Shown piece by piece: positions 25,705 through 34,319 of a stretch of 64,000 bases of DNA. The stretch is from positions 22,584-86,583 of the forward strand of contig JAFTVE010000046.1 in assembly GCA_017465905.1 (NCBI GenBank). Reading direction: 5' to 3'. How positions within the stretch are numbered: the first letter of the stretch is position 1; each line of letters starts with the position of its first letter. Position numbers and translations under genes: made by a program. Under the pieces are notes generated by a model that worked only from the letters and a program-made list of their open reading frames with translations, searched no databases and had not been told where the DNA came from. The DNA comes from Bacteroidaceae bacterium. Lineage in GTDB: Bacteria > Bacteroidota > Bacteroidia > Bacteroidales > Bacteroidaceae.

Positions 25705-27795
25705 ATGATGAAGAATTTTTTGAAGGCATTTGTTTTTGCCAACCTCTTGGCAGGGGGCCTCTTTGCACAGGAGAAGCCCGATACCATGTGGTTCCAGTTT
25801 GAGGACCGTTTCATGGAAAATGAGATTATTGACCTGACCGATGTCGACTCCATCGAGTTTACCAAGACAATGCTCAAGCGCTTTAAGAACAGCACTGCTT
25901 CGGGCACTGTAATATCAATCCCCAAGGCTTACCGCACCAATGGAGTGTACCGTTTCGATGAGGTGGAGCGTTACCTGGTGAAGCCAAACACTTACTCGGG
26001 CAATAACTACGACAATGAGAACTCCACCTTCTGCTTCCAGCGCAGTGCCGAGAGCGAGCACTTTGTCATCTTTTGGGCTAAGGGACTGACCAAGCAGGCC
26101 AATGGTAATCTCGTAGGTGGTGCGTCCAGTTCGGTATGCAATGTGAACACGCTGCTGCGCAATGCCGAGAATATATGGGACGTATATGTCAATCAGCTCG
26201 GCTTTCTGGAACCGGGCAGCTCCACTACCGACCGTGTGAAGATAGAGATGTATATCGTCAACCAATCAGAGTGGCGTGCCGACGGTAGCGGTGTCGACGG
26301 CAAGGTGTGGACAGCAGGCACAGGTACCAGCAAGACATCGAAGTCACACAAGGTGGGTATTTTCCACTGCAACGCTTGGGCTGCCAGCGATAATGTGACC
26401 GTTGCCCATGAGATTGGCCACACGTTCCAATACCTTGTCAGTGCCGACCTTGGTTCGCTCCATGGCCTCAACTACGTGTTGGGCGACAACTCCAATGGTA
26501 ATGAGTGGTGGGAGGACTGTGCCAACTGGCAGGCACATAAGGTATACCCAGCCCAGCAGTTCTCTTCCAACTGGAGCAATAATCAAGATATGCACCACAT
26601 GAACATCATTCACGAGGGTGCCCGCTACAACAACTGTTACTATCAAGACTGGTGGTGCCAACTCCATGGACTCAATACCGTTGGCCGTATTTGGCGCGAG
26701 GCTACTAAGCCCGAAGATCCCATACAAGCCTATATGCGTATCTTCAACCACGATGAGCAGAGCTTTGCCGATGAGCAATTCACTGGTTATGCCCACATCG
26801 CTGCCATGGACATTGATTCTTGGCAGAAGTATGGCCAGGGACTCATAGGGAGCGAGCAGCAACGTCTGCAGGAGGTGCCCGAGGCTATCGTTGCTTCGCA
26901 TCTCAATGGCGAGACCGATTGGTGGATTGTTGACCCTGCCTATTGCCCTCAAAACTATGGATATAATGCCAATCCCCTCAAGGTACCCGCTGCTGGTACC
27001 GTGGTGAAAGCTACCTTCAAGGGGCTCACGGGTGCTACGGGTTACCGCTCCATCTATCCCGAACGTGCCGGATGGCGCTACGGCTTGGTGGCCTATGCTG
27101 CCGACGGCACCCGCACTTATGGTGAGATGGGCCGTGATGCCGAGGGCGAGGTGAGCATCACCGTACCTGAGGGATGCACCCATATGTGGTTTGTTGTGAT
27201 GGGATCCCCCACCAAATGGTGGAGCCACTCATGGAACGATAATGATGCCGATGATGAGCAGTGGCCCTATGCCGTGCGCTTCAGCGGCACCGACCCCTAC
27301 GGAGCTGTCCGCACCTATGGCGAATACCCCGACGACTATGTCCGCCACGACACTACTGTAGTCATCAATGCCCAGCTTGCCTACGATGCCTCCAATTACT
27401 CTTCGGTACGCGTACAGTACGATATGGATGCTGTTAGCAAGGCTTTGGGACTGAGCACTGCGCAGATGAAGCAGGTGAAGGTAGGCGCTTCCAACAAGAT
27501 ACGTTTTGTGGGAGTCAATCCGAATGGCTCGGTTGCCAATAACACCACTACCTCTACCAGCTCGTCCACCTGTTTCGGTCATTGGTTCAATGCCTCAGGC
27601 AATATTTGTGGTTATGATGGCAATGCTCGCATCTTTGCCGAGTTCTATCCCGACAAGTATGGCTGCTACGTCGGCCAGTATCCTGGCCGTCTCACCCGTG
27701 GCAAGACCTACACCATACGCCAGGCTATTATCTACACCCACACCGATGGCAAGGAATACCGTGCCACGATGGAGGTGAAGCTCAAGGTGCAGTAA
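25705..27795 (+). CDS. Exported DUF6055/DUF4859-type protein with a zinc-protease-like HEIGH motif
   Basis: A 696-residue protein with a signal peptide (about residues 1-21). Residues 110-400 look like DUF6055: SEHFVIFWAKGL, then a metal-binding AHEIGHTFQY with His235, Glu236 and His239 of an HExxH motif. The C-terminal third (about 550-696) looks like DUF4859. I do not see a standard third zinc ligand motif, so peptidase activity is a guess. No clear sorting domain at the C-terminus. Second gene of a pair inserted on the plus strand between argF' and argD. Confidence 0.8.
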   Translation: MMKNFLKAFVFANLLAGGLFAQEKPDTMWFQFEDRFMENEIIDLTDVDSIEFTKTMLKRFKNSTASGTVISIPKAYRTNGVYRFDEVERYLVKPNTYSGNNYDNENSTFCFQRSAESEHFVIFWAKGLTKQANGNLVGGASSSVCNVNTLLRNAENIWDVYVNQLGFLEPGSSTTDRVKIEMYIVNQSEWRADGSGVDGKVWTAGTGTSKTSKSHKVGIFHCNAWAASDNVTVAHEIGHTFQYLVSADLGSLHGLNYVLGDNSNGNEWWEDCANWQAHKVYPAQQFSSNWSNNQDMHHMNIIHEGARYNNCYYQDWWCQLHGLNTVGRIWREATKPEDPIQAYMRIFNHDEQSFADEQFTGYAHIAAMDIDSWQKYGQGLIGSEQQRLQEVPEAIVASHLNGETDWWIVDPAYCPQNYGYNANPLKVPAAGTVVKATFKGLTGATGYRSIYPERAGWRYGLVAYAADGTRTYGEMGRDAEGEVSITVPEGCTHMWFVVMGSPTKWWSHSWNDNDADDEQWPYAVRFSGTDPYGAVRTYGEYPDDYVRHDTTVVINAQLAYDASNYSSVRVQYDMDAVSKALGLSTAQMKQVKVGASNKIRFVGVNPNGSVANNTTTSTSSSTCFGHWFNASGNICGYDGNARIFAEFYPDKYGCYVGQYPGRLTRGKTYTIRQAIIYTHTDGKEYRATMEVKLKVQ

Positions 27796-27815
27796 ATCGC
27801 TTGATAAATACAATT

Positions 27816-27846
27816 GGGGGTGTGTCGTATTCATTGACACACCCCC
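27816..27846. terminator. Terminator between the DUF6055-type gene and argD
   Basis: Stem gggggtgtgtc (27816-27826) with gacacaccccc (27836-27846), 9-base loop. It lies between converging genes. Confidence 0.8.
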
Positions 27847-27867
27847 GACTATTATAGTAGCTTCTTC

Positions 27868-28995
27868 TTATTCAGTAATCAGTTCCTTGAATGCGGCGAG
27901 GAACACGTCGGCCTGTGCCTTGCTGATGCCCAGTGCGGGAAGCAGGCGTACGGTTGACACGCCAGCGCCACCGGTGAAGATGTGCTTCTCGAAGAGCAGT
28001 CGCTTGCGGAAGTCCGATGCTGAGCCCTCGATCTCGATACCTATCATCAAGCCGCGTCCGCGTACCTCCTTGATTTGGGGTATCTTCTTCAGTTCGTCGA
28101 TGAGGTATGCACCCACCACGGCAGCATTCTGCACGAGGTTCTCCTCGGCAAACACGTCGAGCACGGCGATGGCTGCTGCACATGCCAGATGGTTACCGCC
28201 GAAGGTGGTGCCCAGCATGCCTGGCCAGGGAGTGTAGTGCGGTGCTATGAGCACGCCGCCGATGGGGAAGCCGTTGCCCATGCCCTTGGCCATGGTGATG
28301 AGGTCGGGGCGTATGTCGGCAATCTGGTGGGCAAAGAACTGGCCCGTGCGTCCGTAGCCCGACTGTATCTCGTCGAGGATGAGCGACACGCCATACTGTG
28401 TGGTGAGCTCGCGCAGCTGGCGCAGAAACTCCGGTGAGGGGCAGTGGATACCTGCCACGCCCTGTATGCCCTCGATGATGACGGCACAGAACTCGCCCGT
28501 CTTGAGCTTCTGCTCTACGGCCTCGGCATCGCCCAGCGGCACGAACTCCACGTTGGCCGTGCGGTTGAAGGGGGCATTAATCTTGGGATTGTCTGTAGCG
28601 GCCACAGCGCCCGAGGTGCGTCCGTGGAATGCCTTGCCGAAGGCCAGCACCTTGGCTTTGCCGTTGTGGAACGATGCCAGCTTGATGGCGTTCTCATTGG
28701 CCTCGGCACCCGAGTTGCAGAGGAAGAGGCTGTAGTCGTCGTAGCCCGAGAGGCGACCCAGACGGTCGGCCAACTGTTGCTGCAGGCTGTTCTCTACAGA
28801 GTTGGAGTAGAAGCCCAGTCGGGCCACCTGCTCACTGATCATCTGCACGTAGTGCGGATGGGCATGGCCTATGGAGATGACGGCATGGCCGCCATAGAGG
28901 TCCAGATACTCGGTGCCTTGGGCATCGTATACGTAGCTGCCCTTGCCGCGCACGGGCTCTACGGGATAGAGGGAATATACGTTGAAGAGAGTCAT
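27868..28995 (-). CDS. argD: Acylornithine aminotransferase
   Basis: A PLP enzyme of fold type I that makes N-acylornithine from the semialdehyde. YLDLYGGHAVISIGHAHP (about residues 31-48) opens the family domain. GKAFHGRTSGA is the phosphate region. LILDEIQSGYGRTGQ has the PLP-contacting Asp, and MAKGMGNGFPIGG contains the Schiff-base Lys. The length of 375 residues is normal. It follows argC by 21 bases in the run pspC-argC-argD. Confidence 0.95.
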   Translation of the reverse strand: MTLFNVYSLYPVEPVRGKGSYVYDAQGTEYLDLYGGHAVISIGHAHPHYVQMISEQVARLGFYSNSVENSLQQQLADRLGRLSGYDDYSLFLCNSGAEANENAIKLASFHNGKAKVLAFGKAFHGRTSGAVAATDNPKINAPFNRTANVEFVPLGDAEAVEQKLKTGEFCAVIIEGIQGVAGIHCPSPEFLRQLRELTTQYGVSLILDEIQSGYGRTGQFFAHQIADIRPDLITMAKGMGNGFPIGGVLIAPHYTPWPGMLGTTFGGNHLACAAAIAVLDVFAEENLVQNAAVVGAYLIDELKKIPQIKEVRGRGLMIGIEIEGSASDFRKRLLFEKHIFTGGAGVSTVRLLPALGISKAQADVFLAAFKELITE

Positions 28996-29016
28996 CTTTA
29001 ATTGAAAATTGAAAAT

Positions 29017-30009
29017 TTAGAACGCGTTCGCCTTCAGTCCAAGTCCTGCTTTCTCGTCAACGCCGAACATCAGGTTCATGTTCTGTACGGCCTGGCCTAC
29101 GGCTCCTTTGAGGAGGTTGTCGATGATGCAGGTGATGACGGCCTTGCTGCCAAACTTGTCGATGTGTACGAGTGCCTTGTTGGTGTTGACCACCTGCTTC
29201 AGGTCGAGTGCCTTGTCCACGTAGTGCGTGAAGGCAGCGTCGGCGTAGAAGGTGCGGTACATGTCGGCTAGCTGCTCGGCTGTGGGGTTAGTGGGTGAGC
29301 CCTCAGCACCGTCGAACTTCACCACCTCGGTGCAGAAGATGCCGCGGGCAAAGTCGCCACGGTAGGGGATGAAGTCGATAGAGGCTTCTAGTGAGCCTTG
29401 CAGCTCGGTGAGCGACTGGCGTATCTCGTGCAGATGCTGGTGGGTGAACACCTTATATATACTCATATTGTCGGTGCGCCAGCTGAAGTGCGTGGTGCCC
29501 ACAGGCTTCTGTCCTGCACCCGTAGAGCCGGTGATGGCGTTCACTGCCACATCGTGAGTGAGCAGTCCCGCCTTGGCCAAGGGCAGCAGACCCAGCTGTA
29601 TGCAGGTGGCAAAGCACCCCGGGTTGGCCAGATGCTGGCACTGCTGTATCTGCGCCTTGTGTATCTCGGGCAGTCCGTATACGTAGTCGTGGGTAGGTGC
29701 GGCGATGCGGAAGTCCTGCGCCAGGTCGATAATCTTCACGTGGGCAGGGATTGTGTGCTCCTGCAAGAACTGCTCGCTCTTGCCGTGGCCGAAGCAGAAG
29801 AACACCACGTCCACTTCGTCGAAGGGCATGGTATCGGTAAACCTCAGGTCGGTGTCGCCGAAGAGGCCCTCGTGCACATCGGCCACAAGGTTGCCTGCAT
29901 TGCTCTCGCTGTTGGCAAAGACGATTTCCGCCTCGGGATGGTTCACCAGCAGGCGGATGAGTTCGCCGCTGGTGTATCCGGCAGCTCCAAGTATTCCTAT
30001 TTTAATCAT
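29017..30009 (-). CDS. argC: N-acyl-gamma-glutamyl-phosphate reductase
   Basis: Reduces the acyl-phosphate made by ArgB. The NADP-binding motif GILGAAGYTSGELIRLL is at residues 5-21. The active-site Cys is in NPGCFATCIQLGLLPL (about 141-156). The length of 330 residues is typical. Its ATG overlaps the pspC stop by 4 bases (ATGA at 30009-30006). In Bacteroides, as I recall, argC follows argG directly; here argG is 20 kb away. Confidence 0.95.
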   Translation of the reverse strand: MIKIGILGAAGYTSGELIRLLVNHPEAEIVFANSESNAGNLVADVHEGLFGDTDLRFTDTMPFDEVDVVFFCFGHGKSEQFLQEHTIPAHVKIIDLAQDFRIAAPTHDYVYGLPEIHKAQIQQCQHLANPGCFATCIQLGLLPLAKAGLLTHDVAVNAITGSTGAGQKPVGTTHFSWRTDNMSIYKVFTHQHLHEIRQSLTELQGSLEASIDFIPYRGDFARGIFCTEVVKFDGAEGSPTNPTAEQLADMYRTFYADAAFTHYVDKALDLKQVVNTNKALVHIDKFGSKAVITCIIDNLLKGAVGQAVQNMNLMFGVDEKAGLGLKANAF

Positions 30010-30218
30010 TGGTTGAGATAGCGGTTAGGTGCTTCGGGAATCAATATCATGAGGATGATGTATACGATGATTCCGCTGAAGGCGGTGAATATGGTCAGCA
30101 GGGTGTATACCACACGAGCTACCGTAACGTCGATGTTCGCATAGTTAGCGATGGCAGCACATACGCCTGCCAGCATACGTCCAGTGCGGGGACGCTCCAT
30201 CTTCTTGGGTTCTGACAT
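30006..30218 (-). CDS. Small PspC-domain membrane protein
   Basis: A 70-residue protein with a PspC domain: RMLAGVCAAIANYANID (about residues 14-30) and one membrane helix (VVYTLLTIFTAFSGIIVYII). The domain is found in phage-shock and envelope-stress proteins. Its ATG is 50 bases after a TACCTTTG box on the same strand (30268-30261). It overlaps argC by 4 bases, which is unusual because the two genes have no known link. Confidence 0.9.
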   Translation of the reverse strand: MSEPKKMERPRTGRMLAGVCAAIANYANIDVTVARVVYTLLTIFTAFSGIIVYIILMILIPEAPNRYLNQ

Positions 30219-30350
30219 AGTTGTTACTTTTTGAAAGTATATATCCTATAAAAATCTTTACAAAGGTACGATAATTCTCACACAAAATTGCAAAGTGTAA
30301 GGCCGAAAAGGTGAAAACGAGGAAAAATAATAGTTCCACCGTCCTGCTTC

Positions 30351-31214
30351 TCACACCGTCAGCCGCTTCGGTGTTGTCCCCGTATGCTTCTTGAAGAACT
30401 GCACAAAGGCCGATGGGGTGGAGAAGTTGAGCCTGTCGGCAATCTCCTGCACGGTGAGGTCGGTGGTGCGCAGCAGCATGGCTGCCTCAATGAGCAGCGC
30501 TTCGTGTATCCAGTCCAGGATGGGCCGCCCCGTGATGCGCTTGATGGCTGTGGAGAGGTATTTGGGTGTAAGGTTCAGGCGGTCGGCGTAGTAGTGCACG
30601 GTGTGCTCCTCGCGGAAGTGCAGTGCCAGCAGGCGGAAGAAGCGGTCGCTGAGGCTCTCGTGACGAATGGTCATGTCGGGCTGCAGGTGATAGATACGCT
30701 CATATTCGCCCAATATCTCCAGTATGAGGGCACTGAAGATGGCACTCACAATCTCGCGCTGGTAGCGCCCCTCCTCGTGCATCTCTTTATGGATGAAGCG
30801 GTAGTAGCTGTGCAGGTCGTCGAACTTGGCATCGGTGAGCGTGATCACCGCCCGGTAGCGCGAGTAGCCGAAAAAGTTGGTGTCCACGGGCGAGGGCAGC
30901 CGCAGGATATATTCGGGCAGCAGGGCTATGATGTTGTTCTCGGTGAGCAGCACCGGCTCTATGTAGTTGATGAGCTGGTTCTCGGAGAGTACGATCACGT
31001 TGTTTCCCTCCACCCGGTACTCCTTGCCATTGATGACCACACGCCCGCCCCTGCCCTTGCAGAGAATGATGATGAAGCCGCCCTTGAGGAGCAGGTTGGT
31101 GGCATCCTTGCGCGGCAGATGCAGGTCGAGGTTGATGAGGAAGTCCTTGCCACCGCCCTCGGCGATGAGTCGTGCCACGTCGATGTGCTCGATATTGTCG
31201 CGAAGTTTCTCCAT
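30351..31214 (-). CDS. AraC-family transcriptional regulator
   Basis: A 287-residue regulator. The N-terminal part is a cupin-like sensor (GGFIIILCKGRGGRVVINGK, about residues 45-64). The C-terminal 90 residues form the double helix-turn-helix DNA-binding domain: YYADRLNLTPKYLSTAIKRI, then DLTVQEIADRLNFSTPSAFV and FFKKHTGTTPKRLTV. The ligand and target genes are unknown. The gene stands alone between pspC and the repeat-bounded region. Confidence 0.93.
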   Translation of the reverse strand: MEKLRDNIEHIDVARLIAEGGGKDFLINLDLHLPRKDATNLLLKGGFIIILCKGRGGRVVINGKEYRVEGNNVIVLSENQLINYIEPVLLTENNIIALLPEYILRLPSPVDTNFFGYSRYRAVITLTDAKFDDLHSYYRFIHKEMHEEGRYQREIVSAIFSALILEILGEYERIYHLQPDMTIRHESLSDRFFRLLALHFREEHTVHYYADRLNLTPKYLSTAIKRITGRPILDWIHEALLIEAAMLLRTTDLTVQEIADRLNFSTPSAFVQFFKKHTGTTPKRLTV

Positions 31215-31412
31215 AGCAGCGTGTAAAAGCGAAGTTTGAAACAGCTTTCTTGCGACAAATATACGAAACTTCCGCTATATAGCCTTGCTTCGCAATGCTA
31301 AAAAACTATAAATCCGCCGTGCTTCCTTGTTTTGTGCTTCGTTTTTTTTTGTAACCGTTGATATTTCTGTACAAATCACAAAGAATCTTAAAGAGGAAAT
31401 TTTGAACATTTC

Positions 31413-31459
31413 TGTGCCCAAAATTGCAATTCCCCTTTGGGCACATATCCCTACCTTTG
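31413..31459 (+). promoter_or_regulatory. Inverted repeat next to a -7 box, copy A
   Basis: TGTGCCCAAA and TTTGGGCACA, 13 bases apart, end 6 bases before TACCTTTG. The right arm occupies part of the promoter spacer, where a repressor or activator could act. A -33 box at the usual distance is not clear. Copy B has the same layout at 40368-40414. Confidence 0.55.
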
Positions 31460-31488
31460 CAGCGATAATGTCTTTTTTCCACTGTCTG

Positions 31489-31572
31489 GCCGATGTAGTT
31501 CAATACAGAACACTCATTCTCCAAACGCGTTGAATGGAATGGAAGATACAGGTTTAAGTCCTGTCATCGGCA
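31489..31572 (+). ncRNA. tRNA-like RNA, copy A
   Basis: Folds as a tRNA at both ends. Seven-pair acceptor stem GCCGATG/CATCGGC, then TA at positions 8-9, a four-pair D stem GTTC/GAAC, and a five-pair T stem ACAGG/CCTGT with a 7-base loop TTTAAGT that abuts the acceptor stem. Odd parts: the D loop has only 6 bases and no GG; the anticodon stem CATTC/GAATG closes a 12-base loop; 11 bases separate it from the T stem. The discriminator is A. It is probably not a working elongator tRNA, and could be a decayed tRNA, a tRNA mimic or an attachment site. Confidence 0.5.
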
Positions 31573-31875
31573 CCGTTAGTATCCGCTTTGACGGTAATGT
31601 AAGGTTTCACTAACCGAAACGCCTGCAAATCCCGTACAAAATCCGTAGCAATTTGTAAGGCAATTTCTTTGATTTGCTTACACAGTGCAGAAATTGGAAG
31701 TATAGACTTGCCCAACTCAAAAACATATAAGCTCAAAAACTAAGTTTTTTGCTTACTTCCTGCATTTTCCTAATGCCTCATGGCTGCGTTCTTTTCGCCC
31801 GCCTTGGGGATTGGGCGGATTGAGGGCACCGTTGCGATAGAAAATAGTTTATCCCACAATAAAACGGCCCAAACA

Positions 31876-31906
31876 ATTGTTATAACAAATAAAAAGCCTA
31901 TATTTG
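31876..31906 (+). promoter_or_regulatory. Promoter of the DUF3791-DUF3990 genes
   Basis: ATTG (31876-31879), 19 bases, TATATTTG (31899-31906). Expected start of transcription near 31911, about 24 bases before the first ATG. Confidence 0.7.
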
Positions 31907-31934
31907 CAATGGCAAACAACTATCCGCACTTGAT

Positions 31935-32150
31935 ATGAACTCGCAGACTCTAAACTTTACCATCTTCTGCGTTGGCAGCGTAGCCGACCACTTAAAGATG
32001 AATGCTCGCGACGTGTACCACAAGTTGCAGAGCACAGGTATCATATCAGACTACATCGTCCCCTGCTATGATGTGTTGCATTCGTTTTCCAAGGAATACA
32101 TTGTGGAGGATTTAATTGCATATATGAAGAAGAAAGGAGCACTGGCATGA
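31935..32150 (+). CDS. DUF3791-type small protein
   Basis: A 71-residue protein (QTLNFTIFCVGSVADHLKMN at the start, VEDLIAYMKKKG at the end) of the DUF3791 type, small helical proteins that occur next to DUF3990 genes in gut bacteria. Its stop overlaps the next start by 4 bases (ATGA at 32147-32150), so the two are probably translated together. An antitoxin or partner role for the next gene is inference from position. Confidence 0.75.
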   Translation: MNSQTLNFTIFCVGSVADHLKMNARDVYHKLQSTGIISDYIVPCYDVLHSFSKEYIVEDLIAYMKKKGALA

Positions 32151-32620
32151 TACGCCTATATCATACTTCAAGCGTAGAGGTTCGCACTCCTGACATATGT
32201 CATTCGCGCGAACATCTTGACTTTGGCCGAGGTTTCTACCTGACTTCATTGCGCGAACAAGCAGAAAAATATGGGCAACGTTTTTTGCGCAAAGGCGAAA
32301 CTGCCGTAATGAACATCTATGAATTGGACGAAGAGTTGCAAGAGTTCTCCCGCATCATCTTCAATGCTTACGATAGTAAATGGCTCGATTATGTCACGGC
32401 ATGCCGTAAAGGACAAGACCACACGATATATGATATTATTGAAGGTGGTATTGCCGATGACCAGGTGTTCGACACTATCGATCTCTACTTCTCTGGAGTA
32501 TACTCCTACGAGCAAGCCCTCGACCAATTACGTTTCAAGCATCCCAACCATCAGGTATGCATCACCAGTCAATTGGTACTTGATAAGCATCTTCATTTTA
32601 TTGAATCCATCAAACTCTGA
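32147..32620 (+). CDS. DUF3990 protein, ADP-ribosyltransferase-like
   Basis: A 157-residue protein of family DUF3990, thought to share the ADP-ribosyltransferase fold. LYHTSSVEVRTPD (about residues 4-16) fits the first NAD-contacting strand, and LDFGRGFYLTSLREQAEKY (about 25-43) is the family signature. If active it would transfer ADP-ribose to an unknown target. It sits between two small helical proteins, like a toxin with partners; this is inference. Confidence 0.78.
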   Translation: MIRLYHTSSVEVRTPDICHSREHLDFGRGFYLTSLREQAEKYGQRFLRKGETAVMNIYELDEELQEFSRIIFNAYDSKWLDYVTACRKGQDHTIYDIIEGGIADDQVFDTIDLYFSGVYSYEQALDQLRFKHPNHQVCITSQLVLDKHLHFIESIKL

Positions 32621-32623
32621 CCA

Positions 32624-32842
32624 ATGGTAGCCAATAAGATTATTCTACAACGTAAATATGCTCGCATAGTGCAGATGTTTGCCGAAAAAACTGGATACTC
32701 TTACGAGGAGGCTTTGGGTATGTTCTATGATTCCAAAACCTTCGAGCTCATTAGCGAAGGCATTGCCGATATGCACTGCATGAGCGATGAGTATTTGGTG
32801 GATGAGCTGATAATAGAGTTGGGTGTCAACAAGAAAGAATAG
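32624..32842 (+). CDS. Second DUF3791-type small protein
   Basis: A 72-residue helical protein (RKYARIVQMFAEKTGYSYEE, then ISEGIADMHCMSDEYLVDEL) that resembles DUF3791 more closely than the first small gene does. It starts 3 bases after the DUF3990 stop. The triad has no other genes within 300 bases downstream. Confidence 0.7.
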   Translation: MVANKIILQRKYARIVQMFAEKTGYSYEEALGMFYDSKTFELISEGIADMHCMSDEYLVDELIIELGVNKKE

Positions 32843-32925
32843 TACCACACACATACATGTGCGGAATTCCACATGCTTCTTCTTGCTGAAGATTTTCGTA
32901 AGGTGGTGGTGAACTTGATTAACCA

Positions 32926-33012
32926 ATGAACCTTTAGGTCGCCGGCCGAAGGCGGCAGCCTTAGCTAAAAGTCCGAAGGCGGCAGCCTTGACGAAAAAGC
33001 CGAAGGGAAAGG
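32926..33012. repeat. Expanded copy of an interspersed repeat
   Basis: The complement of gaacctttaggtcgccggcc (32928 onward) occurs at 5225-5245 near the yicC promoter, and both lie next to a ttgccttTccctt-type phrase. Here two extra units with gccgaaggcggcagcc separate the ends. No gene is seen from 32843 to 33040. Confidence 0.55.
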
Positions 33013-33043
33013 CAAATGAATAAGGGCTGTTAAGGACATAACT

Positions 33044-33097
33044 CCACAGAAGGCCTTCGAAGTATGTCTGCGCCTATTCTTCGGAAACCTTCTGTGG
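33044..33097. terminator. Hairpin repeat downstream of the DUF1016 gene
   Basis: CCACAGAAGG at 33044-33053 pairs with CCTTCTGTGG at 33088-33097, with further pairs inside. A near copy (5 differences in 57 bases) is at 34320-34376, on the other side of the same gene. Followed by attttg; a terminator is the simplest reading. Confidence 0.65.
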
Positions 33098-33152
33098 ATT
33101 TTGTGGATATTGAAAACCCTAGTTTCGTGTGGGATTTTCTTTTATATGACGC

Positions 33153-34211
33153 TTATTCCCCTTGTTGCGCCTGAAACACGCTTTTCTGTAGCTCAATCTC
33201 CTCGCGAAGCTGCTCTACGGTAGGCAAGTAAGTGAGATATTTGGCTTGGAAGAGGCGCTCATTATCGTGCATCACCGAATATCGTGCCATATCCTCGCTT
33301 GTCTCCGAGCAAAGGATAAGACCAATGGTGGGATTATCGCCTTCGGTACGTTTCAGTTGGTCGTACATTCTCACATACATATCCATTTGGCCTACATCCT
33401 GATGAGTGATGCGCGAGGTCTTGAGGTCCACAAGAAGGAAGCATTTGAGGATATAGTTATAGAATACCAAATCGATGAAGTAGTCGCCCATGTCAGTGCG
33501 GATATGTTGCTGCCGCGCGACAAAAGCATATCCCTTACCCAGCTCCATCACAAATTTCTGTATGTGTGTGATGATAGAAGCCTCCAGCTTGGTCTCGGTG
33601 AAGTCACTATTGGGAGACAACCCAAGGAACTCGGCCACAACAGGATTCTTGATAAACTCCAGCTTGTCATTCTGGAAGTCGGCTGTCAACGCCTGCATTT
33701 CATCGCGCACCGCCTCCTTGGCTTGCGATTGCAGCAGGCGGTAATAATACTGCGAAGCAATGTTTCGGTCGAGCGTACGCGAGCTCCATCCCTCGCTAAT
33801 CGCCTCGTTCATATACCAGTTGCGAGCGGCATCATCAGTCACACGGAGTAGTGCGCGATAATGCGTCCAAGCAAGTGACAAAGATTTTCCACTCACTGCG
33901 TGGAAAATGTCGGGGAAACACTTGTAGAACTGTGCGAATTGATACAGATTGGTTTTAGCAAATCCTTTACCATAGTTCTCGGTGAGGTAGTCTGCTAATT
34001 TCACAACCACCTCTTTGCCATATTCAGCACGGCTTTCACCCTTCAGTTCTTCAATGGCAATGCGCTTGCCTAGCAACCAGTTGCGCTGAATCATCGCTAC
34101 ATTGACTGCGCGATAGGCATAGCTACGCGACTGCTCTATGATGAGACTCGCATCCTTAAAGATGTTGTCGCTATACGCTACTTGCAGCAAATCCTTGTTC
34201 TCGTCCGACAT
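33153..34211 (-). CDS. DUF1016/YhcG-type PD-(D/E)XK nuclease-like protein
   Basis: A 352-residue protein. The N-terminal half is the DUF1016_N helical domain (SYAYRAVNVAMIQRNWLLG, then NLYQFAQFYKCFP). The C-terminal half is the YhcG nuclease-like domain: GDYFIDLVFYNYILKCFLLV with the acidic residue and the K of DLK nearby, and MDMYVRMYDQL. The start is set at the ATG at 34211; a TACATTTG box lies at 34246-34239. The gene is flanked by two copies of a hairpin repeat, like a cassette. Role unknown. Confidence 0.88.
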   Translation of the reverse strand: MSDENKDLLQVAYSDNIFKDASLIIEQSRSYAYRAVNVAMIQRNWLLGKRIAIEELKGESRAEYGKEVVVKLADYLTENYGKGFAKTNLYQFAQFYKCFPDIFHAVSGKSLSLAWTHYRALLRVTDDAARNWYMNEAISEGWSSRTLDRNIASQYYYRLLQSQAKEAVRDEMQALTADFQNDKLEFIKNPVVAEFLGLSPNSDFTETKLEASIITHIQKFVMELGKGYAFVARQQHIRTDMGDYFIDLVFYNYILKCFLLVDLKTSRITHQDVGQMDMYVRMYDQLKRTEGDNPTIGLILCSETSEDMARYSVMHDNERLFQAKYLTYLPTVEQLREEIELQKSVFQAQQGE

Positions 34212-34319
34212 GGTAATCTTGTATATAGGTTTCAACTACAAATGTACAGTATTTTTCCAATATACTGATTAAAGTCTGTAAAATTTCATCTTGGGCTCGG
34301 TAAAAGATGCGCCATAAAA

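Larger units (their letters stand above)
31380..31573 (+). repeat. 194-bp module, copy A (operator-like repeat, -7 box, tRNA-like RNA)
   Basis: Identical to 40335-40528 at 193 of 194 positions, with no insertion or deletion; the one difference is C at 31486 against A at 40441. The module holds a 10-base inverted repeat (TGTGCCCAAA at 31413-31422, TTTGGGCACA at 31436-31445), a TACCTTTG box (31452-31459) and the tRNA-like sequence (31489-31571). The same-strand copies bracket about 9 kb of accessory genes. Confidence 0.92.

Noticed and set aside
31489-31572. Standard tRNA-Trp (a CTCCAAA stretch resembles its anticodon loop)
   Set aside because: With CTCCAAA as the loop, the flanking bases do not pair into a five-base anticodon stem.
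31554-31736. 60-codon minus frame next to module copy A
   Set aside because: It reads into the tRNA-like sequence at its 3' end and has no recognised domain. It might be real, but I have no support beyond its length.
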